Positions 17,701 to 25,882 of a DNA stretch of 64,000 bases are shown here, one piece after another (position 1 is the stretch's first letter; each line of letters starts with the position of its first letter). Made by a program: the position numbers and the translations under genes. The notes under the pieces were generated by a model. The model was given only the letters and a program-made list of their open reading frames with translations. It did not search any database and was not told the DNA's origin. This stretch comes from Deinococcales bacterium (GTDB lineage: Bacteria; Deinococcota; Deinococci; Deinococcales; JAAFIG01), in contig JANXTZ010000028.1 of the NCBI GenBank assembly GCA_025352125.1, forward strand, positions 1 to 64,000. The letters are read 5' to 3'.

Positions 17701-20700
17701 CGACAATCACGACGATAATCAAAAGAATTTTGAGCAAACCCTTCCAGCGTGGTTGGACCTTGGCTTTCGCTTCGTTTTCAGCGTTGGTCATTTCTCTCGA
17801 AAAGTCAGGTCCGTTGGCGTGCGCGACCAGTCCCTTTCCGTAATCCGTGGCGGCATTCTCGAGATTGGTGGCAAGTTGCTCGAGTGCGGCTTTGAAGGCT
17901 GGGTCAGCACTCAGCAAGATGGTGGTGAATTCGGCAATGGTGTCAGCTTGGGTTTTTGTGCTGCTGGTTTTGTGGGTTTGCTGAAATTTGGTGTAGGCAC
18001 TCGAGGCGCTTTGCACCAGTTGCGCCAGACTTTGAATCAGTTGTTGTTCGCTTTGCTTGGCGGTTTGAATGCCTTGCTGGGTGCTGCTGCGCATTCCGGT
18101 GATGCTGGTCTGCGCCAAGCTGTTAAATTCTTTGCCGCTGGCGTTGGCACTCTGGCTGGTTTGCGCCAGGGTTTGTTTGACGGTGCTGGCAATGCTTTGC
18201 TCGATTTGTCCAAGCATTTTTTTCAGCACTTCAGGCTTGGGTGCGTTCTTGCCGCTCATCTGAGCCTCGAGCTGGCTGATGCCGCTCTGAATGCCTGTGG
18301 CGGCGGTTTTCAGGGCGGTTTGCACGCCTTTGATCTGGCTGCTGCTTTGGGCGTCGATGCCGCTGGTGCTCTGTTTGATGACGGCGTCTATGGTGGCGCT
18401 CAGGCTGGATTTTTGCCCGGTCAATTGTTGCAGCACGCCGTCAAGTTGCGCTTTCATGGCGCGTTCCATCTGCGCCCTGGTTTGCTCGATTTGTTGTTTG
18501 GCGCTTTTTTCGCTGTTTTGAAGTTGGCTTAGGGCATTGTTTTTTTGATTGTCCAAGGCTTGCAGGCGTGGGTCATGAAAATAGGTTTTGAAGTTTTCAA
18601 AATCGTGTTCGATCCCTTCTTTTGATTTCTCGAAGGCTTCAAGCGCAATTTTTGGATAGCCGTTGCTACCGGCGTAACCATCACCCGTTTGAATGTCGGC
18701 GTCGGCTTTGGCATCGGCGGTATCGTTTGGGTGTGGTCCCGCACCAAAATCGGCGTAACTTTTGGTTTTGTCCCACCAGCTCTCATCGGTTTTCCCGGCA
18801 CGCCAAGTTTCGGCTTTCGCGGCGGCAACCGTTTTTGCTTCGTTTCCAGCGGTGTTGCCAGCCGTTACATAATTGCCTTTGTTGGCATCGTATTTGGCGG
18901 CAATCAAAGTTTTTTGAGCCTCGAGTTTGGTTTTCAAAGCTTGAACTTGTTGTTGATGCGCGGCGGTGATGGCTTGCTTTGCAGTGTTGGTAATGCCAGC
19001 CAACGTCCCAGTTTTGGCTTTGGCATCGCTGTTGTTCTTGCCAATGCTGGCTTGACCCTTGCTTTTTGCCTGGGCAATCAAGGCGCTGATTTGCGTGTTG
19101 ATCAAGGCTTTTTGCTGCTCTCCTGCCTGGCTCACAAGGTTTTTGGCGACGCTTGCCGCCTGGGTGATCTGCGCCGAAAGTTTCGCGCCGTGAGGCTCGA
19201 GGCTTTGCGCTTGGTTGCGCAGGTTTTGCACGGTGGCATTGGCGGCTTTGGTGCTGTCAGCTTGTTGCAATAGCAGTTTGGCTTTTTCGCTGGGGTCGGT
19301 TTTCTCGAGGTTGGGAATGGGCGCAAACGCAATGTTACGGGTGTTAACATTGGTTTTGAGCGCCGTTGGGCTGCCAGTTTTGGTTGATTTGATGTCGGCT
19401 TTAAACTCGAGCGTATTGGCTTTTGGCGCGACTGGTTTTTTGACCAGCGCGGCTGGAAGTTTGTGGCTGCCTGGTTTCACCCGAGCCGATTTTGGTGTTT
19501 TTGGTTTAAAAGTTGGTTTGGGTGCTTTGGCTTTGATCGGTGCTTTTGTCGGTGTGCTCGGTTTGTTGGTCGGTTTTTGTTCATTGACCACTTTGGCTTC
19601 GCTGGGAATTGGCGCTAATGGAATTTTCAAGTTTTGCGCGGGTTTTGCGCCAGGAATCTGCTCGGGTTTTCCGACGGTTGTTGGCACGGTCTGCTCGAGT
19701 TGTTTGGTGTCACTCAGGCGCTGCACTGCGGCTTGGCTCGAGCCAGCATTTGAAGTTGGTGCGCCCGATGCCAGATCGGTTTTTGGCTTGGAGGATTTGA
19801 CATTCGGGTCAAAATGGGCTGCCAGTTTTGCACCCGTGTCTTGTGCTGCCGTCTCGAGGCTTGGATCGCTGTCGATGCCTGGTTTGACCTGTCCGCCCGC
19901 CTGTTGAACGGTGTGCGTGACCTCGTGGGCGAGCAGTTCATAACCCGTTTTGGTGTTGGGTTCAAACTTGCCGCTTGAGAAGAAAATATCTTGACCACTG
20001 GTGAAGGCAATCGCGTTGACCGACTTGGCGAGCGTGTCTGCCTCCGAATCGGTGTGTACCCGAACCTTGGACAGATCAGAATTCAGTCCCGCCTCGAGTT
20101 GTGACCTCACATGTTCGGGCAATGGGCTGCCGCCACCAATTTTGGCTTTGATCTTCTCAGAAATTCCAGAATTGGCTTGACTTGGATTGGCAGCCTCTCG
20201 AGCCAAGTGCGTGGCTTGCGGCATCACTGCCTCTTCAGTCGCACGGCGTTGAAGCTCGAGGTCATGTTCTTTCTCGCCAACAAGTCGCTGAATTCTGGCG
20301 TAATCCGAATCTTGAGGTCGAATCGCGCTCAGCACGCCCTTCAAGGCATTGTTGCGATCTCGTTTGCGCCCAATGTTCACAATCGCGCTGGCGGCATCGT
20401 TTGCCGTCAACCCGCTGGCGACGCGCTGGGCAACGTAGGTTTTTCCCAAATCCCTGGCTCGAGCGTCGCTCTGGTTAAAAACGCTGGCGGTATCGAACTC
20501 GGCTTGGTCTGGGTTGTTGTGTCGAGTGCGAAGCACGGGCAGTTCGCTGTTAAACCAGTCTGTACGCGCATTCAAGGCGTTGGGCGCTTGTGATGCTCGA
20601 GCATCCTGACTTTGCCGCGTGCTGCGCTCATCCGCCAAGCGCTGCACGATGTCGGGCGTGATGGCGGCTTGGTACTGTGCCCGCAGGCTCGAGGCTTGAA

Positions 20701-21028
20701 TGCTTTGGTTTTTGATGTTTTCGAGCGCTTTGCGTTGCGCTGGACTTTTATTGAAACTCGAGTGAAAGGCTTGTTGTTTGGCTGGTAGGGTTGGCATTGC
20801 CTGTTGATCGGGAACTTGGCTGGTTGGCGTTGCTGCATCTGTTGGCGCAACCTTGCGCTGCAACGCCGCCGTGTCGCGGTCAAATCTGGCTCGAGCGCGT
20901 TGCAATTGCGCGGCGGACATGGGAGCGAAAGGCGTTTTTGCAATTGGCGTTTGGTTTGGCTGTGGCTGTTTTGGCTTGCCCGTTTCGAGCGTCACCTGGA
21001 ATGGTTTTTTGCTTCGCTCGAGCGTCAT
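14726..21028 (-). CDS. eCIS effector: DUF4157, membrane segment, deaminase-like and zeta-toxin-like domains
   Basis: This 2100-residue protein has a DUF4157 domain at about 290-410 with HEVTH near 368. A Lys/Pro/Ala-rich linker follows, then a long Ala/Gln/Lys coiled-coil region (about 580-1080). A Gly-rich hydrophobic stretch at about 1095-1200, with a run of Ile/Val, could insert into or cross a membrane. A pre-toxin segment (KFQDFGDMLRDP) follows at about 1240. Near 1626 an HAE motif and near 1667 a CSVC pair give the zinc site of a polymorphic-toxin deaminase fold. From about 1780, a P-loop GNTAAGKT (near 1833) and downstream elements resemble zeta toxins, which phosphorylate UDP-GlcNAc. 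It is thus a two-warhead cargo candidate. Putative immunity genes follow at once. The DNA turns AT-rich towards the end, fitting module exchange. Confidence 0.82.
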   Translation of the reverse strand: MTLERSKKPFQVTLETGKPKQPQPNQTPIAKTPFAPMSAAQLQRARARFDRDTAALQRKVAPTDAATPTSQVPDQQAMPTLPAKQQAFHSSFNKSPAQRKALENIKNQSIQASSLRAQYQAAITPDIVQRLADERSTRQSQDARASQAPNALNARTDWFNSELPVLRTRHNNPDQAEFDTASVFNQSDARARDLGKTYVAQRVASGLTANDAASAIVNIGRKRDRNNALKGVLSAIRPQDSDYARIQRLVGEKEHDLELQRRATEEAVMPQATHLAREAANPSQANSGISEKIKAKIGGGSPLPEHVRSQLEAGLNSDLSKVRVHTDSEADTLAKSVNAIAFTSGQDIFFSSGKFEPNTKTGYELLAHEVTHTVQQAGGQVKPGIDSDPSLETAAQDTGAKLAAHFDPNVKSSKPKTDLASGAPTSNAGSSQAAVQRLSDTKQLEQTVPTTVGKPEQIPGAKPAQNLKIPLAPIPSEAKVVNEQKPTNKPSTPTKAPIKAKAPKPTFKPKTPKSARVKPGSHKLPAALVKKPVAPKANTLEFKADIKSTKTGSPTALKTNVNTRNIAFAPIPNLEKTDPSEKAKLLLQQADSTKAANATVQNLRNQAQSLEPHGAKLSAQITQAASVAKNLVSQAGEQQKALINTQISALIAQAKSKGQASIGKNNSDAKAKTGTLAGITNTAKQAITAAHQQQVQALKTKLEAQKTLIAAKYDANKGNYVTAGNTAGNEAKTVAAAKAETWRAGKTDESWWDKTKSYADFGAGPHPNDTADAKADADIQTGDGYAGSNGYPKIALEAFEKSKEGIEHDFENFKTYFHDPRLQALDNQKNNALSQLQNSEKSAKQQIEQTRAQMERAMKAQLDGVLQQLTGQKSSLSATIDAVIKQSTSGIDAQSSSQIKGVQTALKTAATGIQSGISQLEAQMSGKNAPKPEVLKKMLGQIEQSIASTVKQTLAQTSQSANASGKEFNSLAQTSITGMRSSTQQGIQTAKQSEQQLIQSLAQLVQSASSAYTKFQQTHKTSSTKTQADTIAEFTTILLSADPAFKAALEQLATNLENAATDYGKGLVAHANGPDFSREMTNAENEAKAKVQPRWKGLLKILLIIVVIVVIALVIGPAVIGAVGAFAATMGAGAAAGAIGAIVGGAIVGALSGAVIQMGSNAIDGKAIFEGVGQAMLVGAISGAIGGGLGYAFSSGANAAAASSRTMLSAIGNKANTFAGKMILDQVNGVVSSQFSSLLTTGKFQDFGDMLRDPSMWIGVGVSAASHAGGTRVGTNGEPVRPANKLEIIQERAFGAGENFGKGAGYKVGDVTGFGNVKVRTEVNPNIGPEGQRVGGFEEGKTKLEVGEGAHPNDVKIHEDVAKQVRKDNSPLNQAKERILGTERETPINSRKYELEFEAKKHEQMAAWREKAAADLPANDPQRAKLLNEAAQLRQKSETFKEAANSAEVRKQNGFGEIELVEKFDPSKSTSEYQNKAQERIDRLAAKGKITPEEATSLKSKLENTKNPREAHDFLWNMDRDGAQFAKNLENFSTRTQEQPISLQDPQQRAQFLQEQLQQVREDTGIPKQRVRGEDGKFKWEGGTVAVGATDIPGLQDQVFRGGSKEAGGPANKTFESPQDFGATKNHAEQNLGGQLDAKLQELIAQGKITPADLEGKSVFVHVDQEVCSVCRQGLSPTKSGTTVDPGVLSQMSQKYPGLTFEITNSNTGEVLTVKGGKIIQSTNSSPLNRAGVLADETTTVKPSSEIVKPEIKSTELDAPRQKLSQGEETISAYTTKELPPYGPERWKFLDDPTNWTPERQALHQELIEKAQGDAQQFADAAQMGDPTIYAMRGNTAAGKTRAIKGNIPELEEPVNATKDLRHRGVNPDDFKVDLREAQTDITLTSSQTHSESSTLAGKFEDTLRTIQTSDGAELGSILIDKRLARLEDVQTYAKMAEDTGRKLNVYDVDAPLEVSLAGVLERIPGGNDPLPPYQIIADGFRDIRTNRANVIEFYEDHPNLGKYELYGTLPDGSKVKVAEVINGSVEVFQKEMYLEITAKSGDDFSQMIANKKISSQLIESLTQSLSGERAAKVREILEPYIGQTWETALNAHSTKKTGK

Positions 21029-21085
21029 GCTTGCTATGTTACTGCAATTTTTTCAAGCAAGACTGAAAGTGGCATGAACGCCCGC

Positions 21086-21101
21086 TCTGGCACGTGCCAG
21101 A
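21086..21101. repeat. 16-bp perfect palindrome upstream of the 2100-aa effector gene
   Basis: TCTGGCACGTGCCAGA is self-complementary and lies in the 140-bp gap between the AAA+ ATPase stop and the effector start, about 60 bp before the ATG. It could be an operator for a dimeric regulator controlling the effector. A GGGTTT/AAACCC stem near the ATPase stop (about 21,149-21,176) may be a weak terminator. No other gene is visible in the gap. Confidence 0.5.
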
Positions 21102-21168
21102 AGTGCAATTCTCGAACTGGAAATTGGCAAAATAATGAGACGTTCCCCAAGTCTCGGGTTTTTAATCT

Positions 21169-23199
21169 TTAAACCCAGGCGTTCAACTCGCCCGAACGTG
21201 GCAGGCGTTTGAGCTTGCGAATTTCCTCCTGGGCGCTTTGCAACAAATGCTGCATGTTGACGCCCGTTGCGGCATCACTCGAGGCGGCGGCAATGAAAGC
21301 TGCGCCCAGCGCAATGTTGCGAATGTTACCGCCAGACACCTCGAGTTGCGAGAGTTTGTCGTAATCAAGCTTGTGCGTTGGCGTGTCAGCAGGGAAAATC
21401 GTTTGCCACAACAACTTGCGGGCGTTCTTGTCTGGTGTCGGGAACCGCACGATAAACCGAATGCGCCGCAAGAATGCCGTGTCCATGCTGGTCTCCTGGT
21501 TGGTGGTCAAAATCACCAAACCGCGAAACGATTCCATGCGTTGCAGCAAGTAACTGACCTCGAGATTGGCGTAACGGTCGTTGGCATCTTTGACCTCAGA
21601 GCGTTTGCCGAAGACCGCATCGGCTTCGTCGAACAGCAAGATGCTGCCACCGTATTCGGCGGCATCAAAAATTTTTGCCAGGGTTTTTTCGGACTCGCCG
21701 ATGTATTTGGACACCACGCTCGGCAGGTCGATGCGTTGCAAATCAACGCCAAGCTCTTTGGCGATGATCTCGGCAGAAAAGGTTTTGCCCGTGCCGCTCG
21801 AGCCGCTAAACAGGGCGCTGATGCCCAAACCGCGCGAGCTGTCCGCCTCCCAGCCCCAGTTTTCAAAAACTTTTTGGCGCTGGTTGATGTGCTCGACCAT
21901 CGATTTTAAAATGCTGGCTTCGGTGCCCGGCAGCACCAAACGATCCCAACTGGCGCTGAGTGCAGGCACGATGCGCTGGGTCAAACCCTCGAGCGGCGGG
22001 CGGGTGAGGGTCAGGCTGGCTTGCCACAGATGCTGCCGCAATTGTTGCAGGGTATTTTCAGTTTCAGGCTCGAGTTGCCCGAATGCCTCCGAGACGGCGC
22101 GTTCGATCATGGTGCCCGAAAAATGAAATTGGCTGGCGAGGTTGGCAATCTGGCGCTCGAGTTGTGAAACCTCCAAAGCTTGAAGACTTGGATACTCAAA
22201 CAGGTACGCCTTCCAGAGTTCGCGCTGCTCGCTGGTGCTGGGCTTGTTGACCTCGAAACTGACGCTCGCCACACCCCAAGCCCGAGGGTTGCGGGTGGTC
22301 AGTATGATTGGGCACTCGCAACGCAAGATGAACTGCCCGATGGCTCGAGCCTGAGGCTCAACCTGGCTTGGGTCCAAGGCATTCAGCTCGTCGCTGTTGA
22401 TCCAGAGGGCGGCATCTGGCGTGACCCTTGCCAGACGATTCCAGGCAACCACAAACCGCTCGAGCGTCTGGGTTTGAAGGGGAATGTTGTTGGCATTCAA
22501 GTTGAACAAATGCGCCCCCTGCGAACGCGCAATCTCGCGGGCAAGGCTGCTTTTGATGTCGGTCTCGATGCCCCAAATTTGAATCAGACAATGCCCAAAC
22601 TGCTGGCTGGCGTGTTGGCTGATGTTTTGTTGCGCCGTGGTCAGGCTCAAATGACGCTCGAGATTTGGATTTTGGATTGCGCCCTGCAAAACCGTGTCCA
22701 GGGTCTGAACGCCGCTGAGGTACAAGTACACCCAATCGTCCAAAACCAAAGTTCTGGCGTTCAGGGCAACGTCGCTCGAGCTGAGGCTGTCACTGACTTT
22801 CACCAAATCCCAGCGCCGCAAGGAACCCTCTGGCGCGAACGAAACTTGATCGAGGTGGCTTGCATCGGAGAAACTTTCCAACAATTTTAGAAACGTGACC
22901 GTCGGCGCACCGTCCGAAAAAGCGCTCAAAAAAATGGATGGCAAACCCCCATCAAGGTTCATCATGGCAAGCATCACCAGCACATCACGTTCAAAACAAC
23001 TTAAACCAAAGCTCGAGCACAACTTTCCCAAAGCGCTGAAACGCCGACAGGTCAGTTCGATATTCTCAATTTCGCTTTGTGCCTCCAACTCAAGGTGCTC
23101 AAGCTTTTTGCGCAACGGCACGTACAGTTCTCGCAAATGCCTGGCGCTCTCGAGCAACCAGTCATCGCCTTGATCTGTTGGATTGACGAAGGCGTTCAT
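21169..23199 (-). CDS. eCIS AAA+ ATPase (Pvc15/Afp15-like)
   Basis: This 676-residue protein has a C-terminal AAA+ module: Walker A GSSGTGKT near residue 467, Walker B ILLFDEADAVFG near 517, and a sensor-type TTN plus an arginine-finger region (FLRRIRFIVRFP) after it. The N-terminal half is the divergent second ATPase-like region usual in the family. Members of this ATPase are conserved in eCIS loci, where they are needed for particle assembly or cargo loading. The ATG overlaps the stop of the DUF4255 gene (ATGA), so translation is coupled. The length matches the family. Confidence 0.92.
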   Translation of the reverse strand: MNAFVNPTDQGDDWLLESARHLRELYVPLRKKLEHLELEAQSEIENIELTCRRFSALGKLCSSFGLSCFERDVLVMLAMMNLDGGLPSIFLSAFSDGAPTVTFLKLLESFSDASHLDQVSFAPEGSLRRWDLVKVSDSLSSSDVALNARTLVLDDWVYLYLSGVQTLDTVLQGAIQNPNLERHLSLTTAQQNISQHASQQFGHCLIQIWGIETDIKSSLAREIARSQGAHLFNLNANNIPLQTQTLERFVVAWNRLARVTPDAALWINSDELNALDPSQVEPQARAIGQFILRCECPIILTTRNPRAWGVASVSFEVNKPSTSEQRELWKAYLFEYPSLQALEVSQLERQIANLASQFHFSGTMIERAVSEAFGQLEPETENTLQQLRQHLWQASLTLTRPPLEGLTQRIVPALSASWDRLVLPGTEASILKSMVEHINQRQKVFENWGWEADSSRGLGISALFSGSSGTGKTFSAEIIAKELGVDLQRIDLPSVVSKYIGESEKTLAKIFDAAEYGGSILLFDEADAVFGKRSEVKDANDRYANLEVSYLLQRMESFRGLVILTTNQETSMDTAFLRRIRFIVRFPTPDKNARKLLWQTIFPADTPTHKLDYDKLSQLEVSGGNIRNIALGAAFIAAASSDAATGVNMQHLLQSAQEEIRKLKRLPRSGELNAWV

Positions 23200-24065
23200 T
23201 TGCTTTTCCTCGGTTGAACCTCGAGCACGTTTTGCTGCTCGAGGTGAATGTCATAATCGTTGCTTGGGATTTGCAACACCACCCGAACTGGAACGCCGCC
23301 CTGTTCGACGAGGCGCAAAGCCACTGCACCCTCGGGAACGCTTTCGAGCACAAAACGCCCGTTTTGATCGCTGACACTGCCGGCTGCCGCGCTGCCCTCG
23401 AGCCAGATGGTCACACCCGTCAAGACCGCACCGTTGCGTTTGACGATGCCACCAATCGTGCGACGCAAACCGCGCACCTCATCTCGAATTGGATATTGCA
23501 TGTCAAATGCCCGCAAGGTTCGGGTCAAGACCAGCGGCTCTTGGGTGATCAAATCCAGATCGAGCGGCGCGGTCAGAACGTACAACAACGACGGTCGCGG
23601 CGGAACCTCGAGCGCATTCCAAAACTCGTTCGGGCGCGGACCGTCATCGGGTTGAGAAACCCTCGAGTTCACACTCATGCCCAGATCGGTGATGCTTTTG
23701 GGCAGCACGTTGTCGGGAATGGTCGAGAATTTCATCAACACCGCCAGCACCCGCCAGAGCAATTCGTGTTGATCCCGAGTGTCTTGACTGATCGCCATGA
23801 CCTGATATTTCAGGTTCATGCGGCGCGGTCTGGACTTGGCAATGTTGGATTTTTCCCCGCGTTCCTGAAAGTAGGCGTTGTCCAGACTGCCACGGTTCTT
23901 GGTGTCCTCCTCCAGATCGTACAAGAAAAAATTGATCGTCGGTCGGGTCAGTGTGCCAATCCAACTGCGGTTTGGAATCTCGAAATCAATGTCCACGTCG
24001 CTGCGCGAAAACCCAGCGTGTTCAAACAAGAGGTTCTTGATGGTTTCATGAATGTCAGCGATCAC
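23196..24065 (-). CDS. DUF4255 eCIS protein (Pvc16-like cap/terminator)
   Basis: This 289-residue protein starts at a GTG at 24065. The N-terminal about 190 residues are the DUF4255/Pvc16-N domain: 'IPNRSWIGTLTRPTINFFLYDLEEDTKNR', 'RRMNLKYQVMAI' and 'LEVPPRPSLLYVLTAPLD' are typical. The C-terminal about 80 residues (GGIVKRNGAVLTGVTIWLEG...DQNGRFVLESVPEGAVALRL) form a carboxypeptidase-regulatory-like beta domain. Pvc16 homologs cap the distal end of the tube/sheath. The gene is the first of a two-gene unit with the AAA+ ATPase. It ends the recognisable eCIS locus on this side. Confidence 0.9.
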   Translation of the reverse strand: MIADIHETIKNLLFEHAGFSRSDVDIDFEIPNRSWIGTLTRPTINFFLYDLEEDTKNRGSLDNAYFQERGEKSNIAKSRPRRMNLKYQVMAISQDTRDQHELLWRVLAVLMKFSTIPDNVLPKSITDLGMSVNSRVSQPDDGPRPNEFWNALEVPPRPSLLYVLTAPLDLDLITQEPLVLTRTLRAFDMQYPIRDEVRGLRRTIGGIVKRNGAVLTGVTIWLEGSAAAGSVSDQNGRFVLESVPEGAVALRLVEQGGVPVRVVLQIPSNDYDIHLEQQNVLEVQPRKSK

Positions 24066-24130
24066 CCCATTATTTTAAACACCCTTCCATGAAGCTTTGA
24101 CATTGAATGACAAAACTTTTTGCACATCAC

Positions 24131-24162
24131 AAAAAAATCCTCGAGTTTGAGGCTCGAAGATT
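24131..24162 (-). terminator. Intrinsic terminator behind the fasciclin gene
   Basis: On the minus strand a 10-bp stem (AATCTTCGAG paired with CTCGAGGATT, one G-U) with loop CCTCAAA is followed by seven T. The stem contains a CTCGAG copy. It lies just downstream of the fasciclin stop and ahead of the DUF4255 gene, separating the two transcripts. Confidence 0.8.
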
Positions 24163-24163
24163 C

Positions 24164-24185
24164 AGTAATTCAAGCTTGAATTACT
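24164..24185. repeat. 22-bp perfect palindrome overlapping the fasciclin stop codon
   Basis: AGTAATTCAAG and its exact complement CTTGAATTACT adjoin without a spacer and include the TAA at 24,181-24,183. It sits directly before the intrinsic terminator. It may stabilise the 3' end of the mRNA or serve as a protein-binding site. Confidence 0.7.
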
Positions 24186-24708
24186 TGGGCAACAAAACCG
24201 TGTCGATCACGTGAATCACGCCGTTCGAGGTTTCGATGTCGGTGGCGATGACGTTGGAATCGTTGACTTTGACCTTGCCGCCAGCCACAGCAATGCTGAC
24301 ATCGCTGCCCTGCACGGTTTTGACCATCTTGCCATCCAGTTTGACCACGTCGGCAGCCAGAACCTTGCCCGACACCACGTGATAGGTCAAAATTTTCACC
24401 AACATGGCTTTGTTTTCTGGCTTTAACAAACTTTCGACTGTACCGGCTGGCAACTTGGCGAACGCGGCATTGGTCGGCGCAAAAACCGTAAACGGACCCT
24501 TACTCTTTAAGGTTTCGACCAGACCGGCGGCTTGGACGGCAGCCACCAGCGTCGAAAAATCCTTGTTGCCGGCAGCCGTGTCCACAATATCAAGCATCGG
24601 CGCTGTCATTGCGGGTGCGGCGGCAGGGGCGGGCGCTGAAGCTTTTGGCATACACGAAACCAAACCCAAACCCAGCAAGCCAACCGACAACATCAATTTG
24701 ATCTTCAT
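24181..24708 (-). CDS. Fasciclin-domain lipoprotein
   Basis: This 175-residue protein is read from the ATG at 24708, preceded by a perfect AGGAGG 6 nt upstream; the frame extends further but without support. A signal peptide ends in a lipobox-like GLVSC near residue 19, so it is probably lipid-anchored outside the cytoplasmic membrane. An Ala/Pro linker follows, then one complete FAS1 domain: '[17 protein letters not shown]', '[17 protein letters not shown]', '[15 protein letters not shown]' and the closing '[14 protein letters not shown]'. FAS1 proteins mediate adhesion or surface interactions. It is monocistronic, with its own ribosome site and terminator. Confidence 0.92.
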   Translation of the reverse strand: MKIKLMLSVGLLGLGLVSCMPKASAPAPAAAPAMTAPMLDIVDTAAGNKDFSTLVAAVQAAGLVETLKSKGPFTVFAPTNAAFAKLPAGTVESLLKPENKAMLVKILTYHVVSGKVLAADVVKLDGKMVKTVQGSDVSIAVAGGKVKVNDSNVIATDIETSNGVIHVIDTVLLPK

Positions 24709-24881
24709 AAACAGCCTCCTTAAAATCTCGAGCCACCCAAAGGCTCCCAAGTGCATTGTTTGGCTGCACATCGGGGCGTTTTGAATACGCGATGGATTCA
24801 GATTAGGCAATAATCTTGCTTGGGTGTGTGGGCTGCCTTGCTCTTGAATTGTTGCCTGGAGCGGCTCGAGCACAATCGATC

Positions 24882-25433
24882 TCATTCTTTGAATTGGGTT
24901 GTTTCTCGAGCCACCAGGCTTTGCAACAGTGCGAATCCTTCAGCCCACTCGCCCAAACCACTGGCGGCATTGATGTGACCCGCGCTGCCAATGTTAACCA
25001 GCCCACTACCCCATGCCGAAACACATTCGCGGGTAAACTCGAGGTTGCCCTAAGGATCATTGCCGCTTTCAACGACAAGGCTCGGAAAGTCAAAAGTGTG
25101 TTTGGAGATGGGCATAAAACCCAAAGCCTCGGCGGGAAACTGAGTGCCTGAAGGGTCAGGCACAGCCACCAACAGTGCGCCCCGAATGGAGAAACGGGTG
25201 CCAGCCGCCCAGCGTGCCAGGACGAGACAAGCCAAGCTGTGCGCCACCAAGATTGTTTCATGACCGCTGTAAACCACTGCAGCTTCAAGACCCTGTGCCC
25301 ATTCATCGCAATTTGGGTGGTCCCAATCGCGTTGGTTGACGCGTTGAAACCCAGGATTGTTGTTCTCCCATAACGTCTGCCAGTGGAGTGCACCAGAATT
25401 CCCAATGCCAGGCAGGGTCAGAACTTGAATCAT
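24882..25433 (-). pseudogene. RBBP9/YdeN-like serine hydrolase interrupted by an in-frame stop
   Basis: From the ATG at 25433 the frame encodes the family's start (QVLTLPGIGNSGALHWQTLW) and nucleophile motif AHSLA. It then meets a TAG at 25,050-25,052 in the sequence 'ESGNDP-stop-GNLEF', where relatives have an aromatic residue. Reading on in the same frame gives the rest of the fold, including the catalytic-His motif GSAGHINAASGLGEW, up to a TGA at 24,882. A single base change therefore splits an otherwise intact gene of 184 codons. Truncated protein would lack the His. The upstream region has no strong ribosome site (TGATTC before ATG). Confidence 0.85.
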
Positions 25434-25470
25434 GAAGCCTCGAGTTTGAAAAGAGATTTCTGGAGCCGAT

Positions 25471-25872
25471 TCAAAACGTATCCTCGAGCGTGTACTCAAA
25501 TTCGTAGGTATGCACGCCGCCCACAATATTGATCGTCATTGTGCCGCTCAATCCTGTTAGCCCATCCGTTCCAGAGTCTGGCACGACCACAATCTCGAGT
25601 GTGGGTTCTCCCCTGTTCATTGTGCCTTTGTGTTGCAGCACAAAACTGCCCGTGCGGTTTTCCAGTGTGCCGCCAACCCGTTCTATCGCCACATAGCCCG
25701 CCGAGCCTTTGACTGCCGTGCCAGCCGAAAGCATTTCGCCGCGACTGGTCGCTACCAGATCACCAAAAAATTGTTTGTCAAGGTCCAACCTGCCAAGGCT
25801 GGCATCTGCGGTGTCGTTGTTGAGCGTTAAAGGACTGAGTTTGACTTCAAAAGTTCCGCTGGCTCGAGGCAT
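25471..25872 (-). CDS. DUF3224 domain protein
   Basis: This 133-residue protein is read from the ATG at 25872 behind AGGAG. The pattern ASGTFEVKLSPL, 'LGRLDLDKQFFGDLVATSRGEML', 'GSAGYVAIERVGGTLENRTGSFVLQHKGTM' and the closing 'GVHTYEFEYTLE' is the whole DUF3224 fold, an allene-oxide-cyclase-like beta barrel found as a single-domain cytosolic protein. The biochemical role of the family is not known. It is 10 bp downstream of the DinB-like gene, in the same direction, and probably co-transcribed with it. Confidence 0.88.
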   Translation of the reverse strand: MPRASGTFEVKLSPLTLNNDTADASLGRLDLDKQFFGDLVATSRGEMLSAGTAVKGSAGYVAIERVGGTLENRTGSFVLQHKGTMNRGEPTLEIVVVPDSGTDGLTGLSGTMTINIVGGVHTYEFEYTLEDTF

Positions 25873-25882
25873 GGTGCTCCTT

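Noticed and set aside
24803..25405. 200-codon frame overlapping the broken hydrolase
   Set aside because: It is another frame of the same DNA; the hydrolase similarity is entirely in the frame of the ATG at 25433, including beyond the stop.
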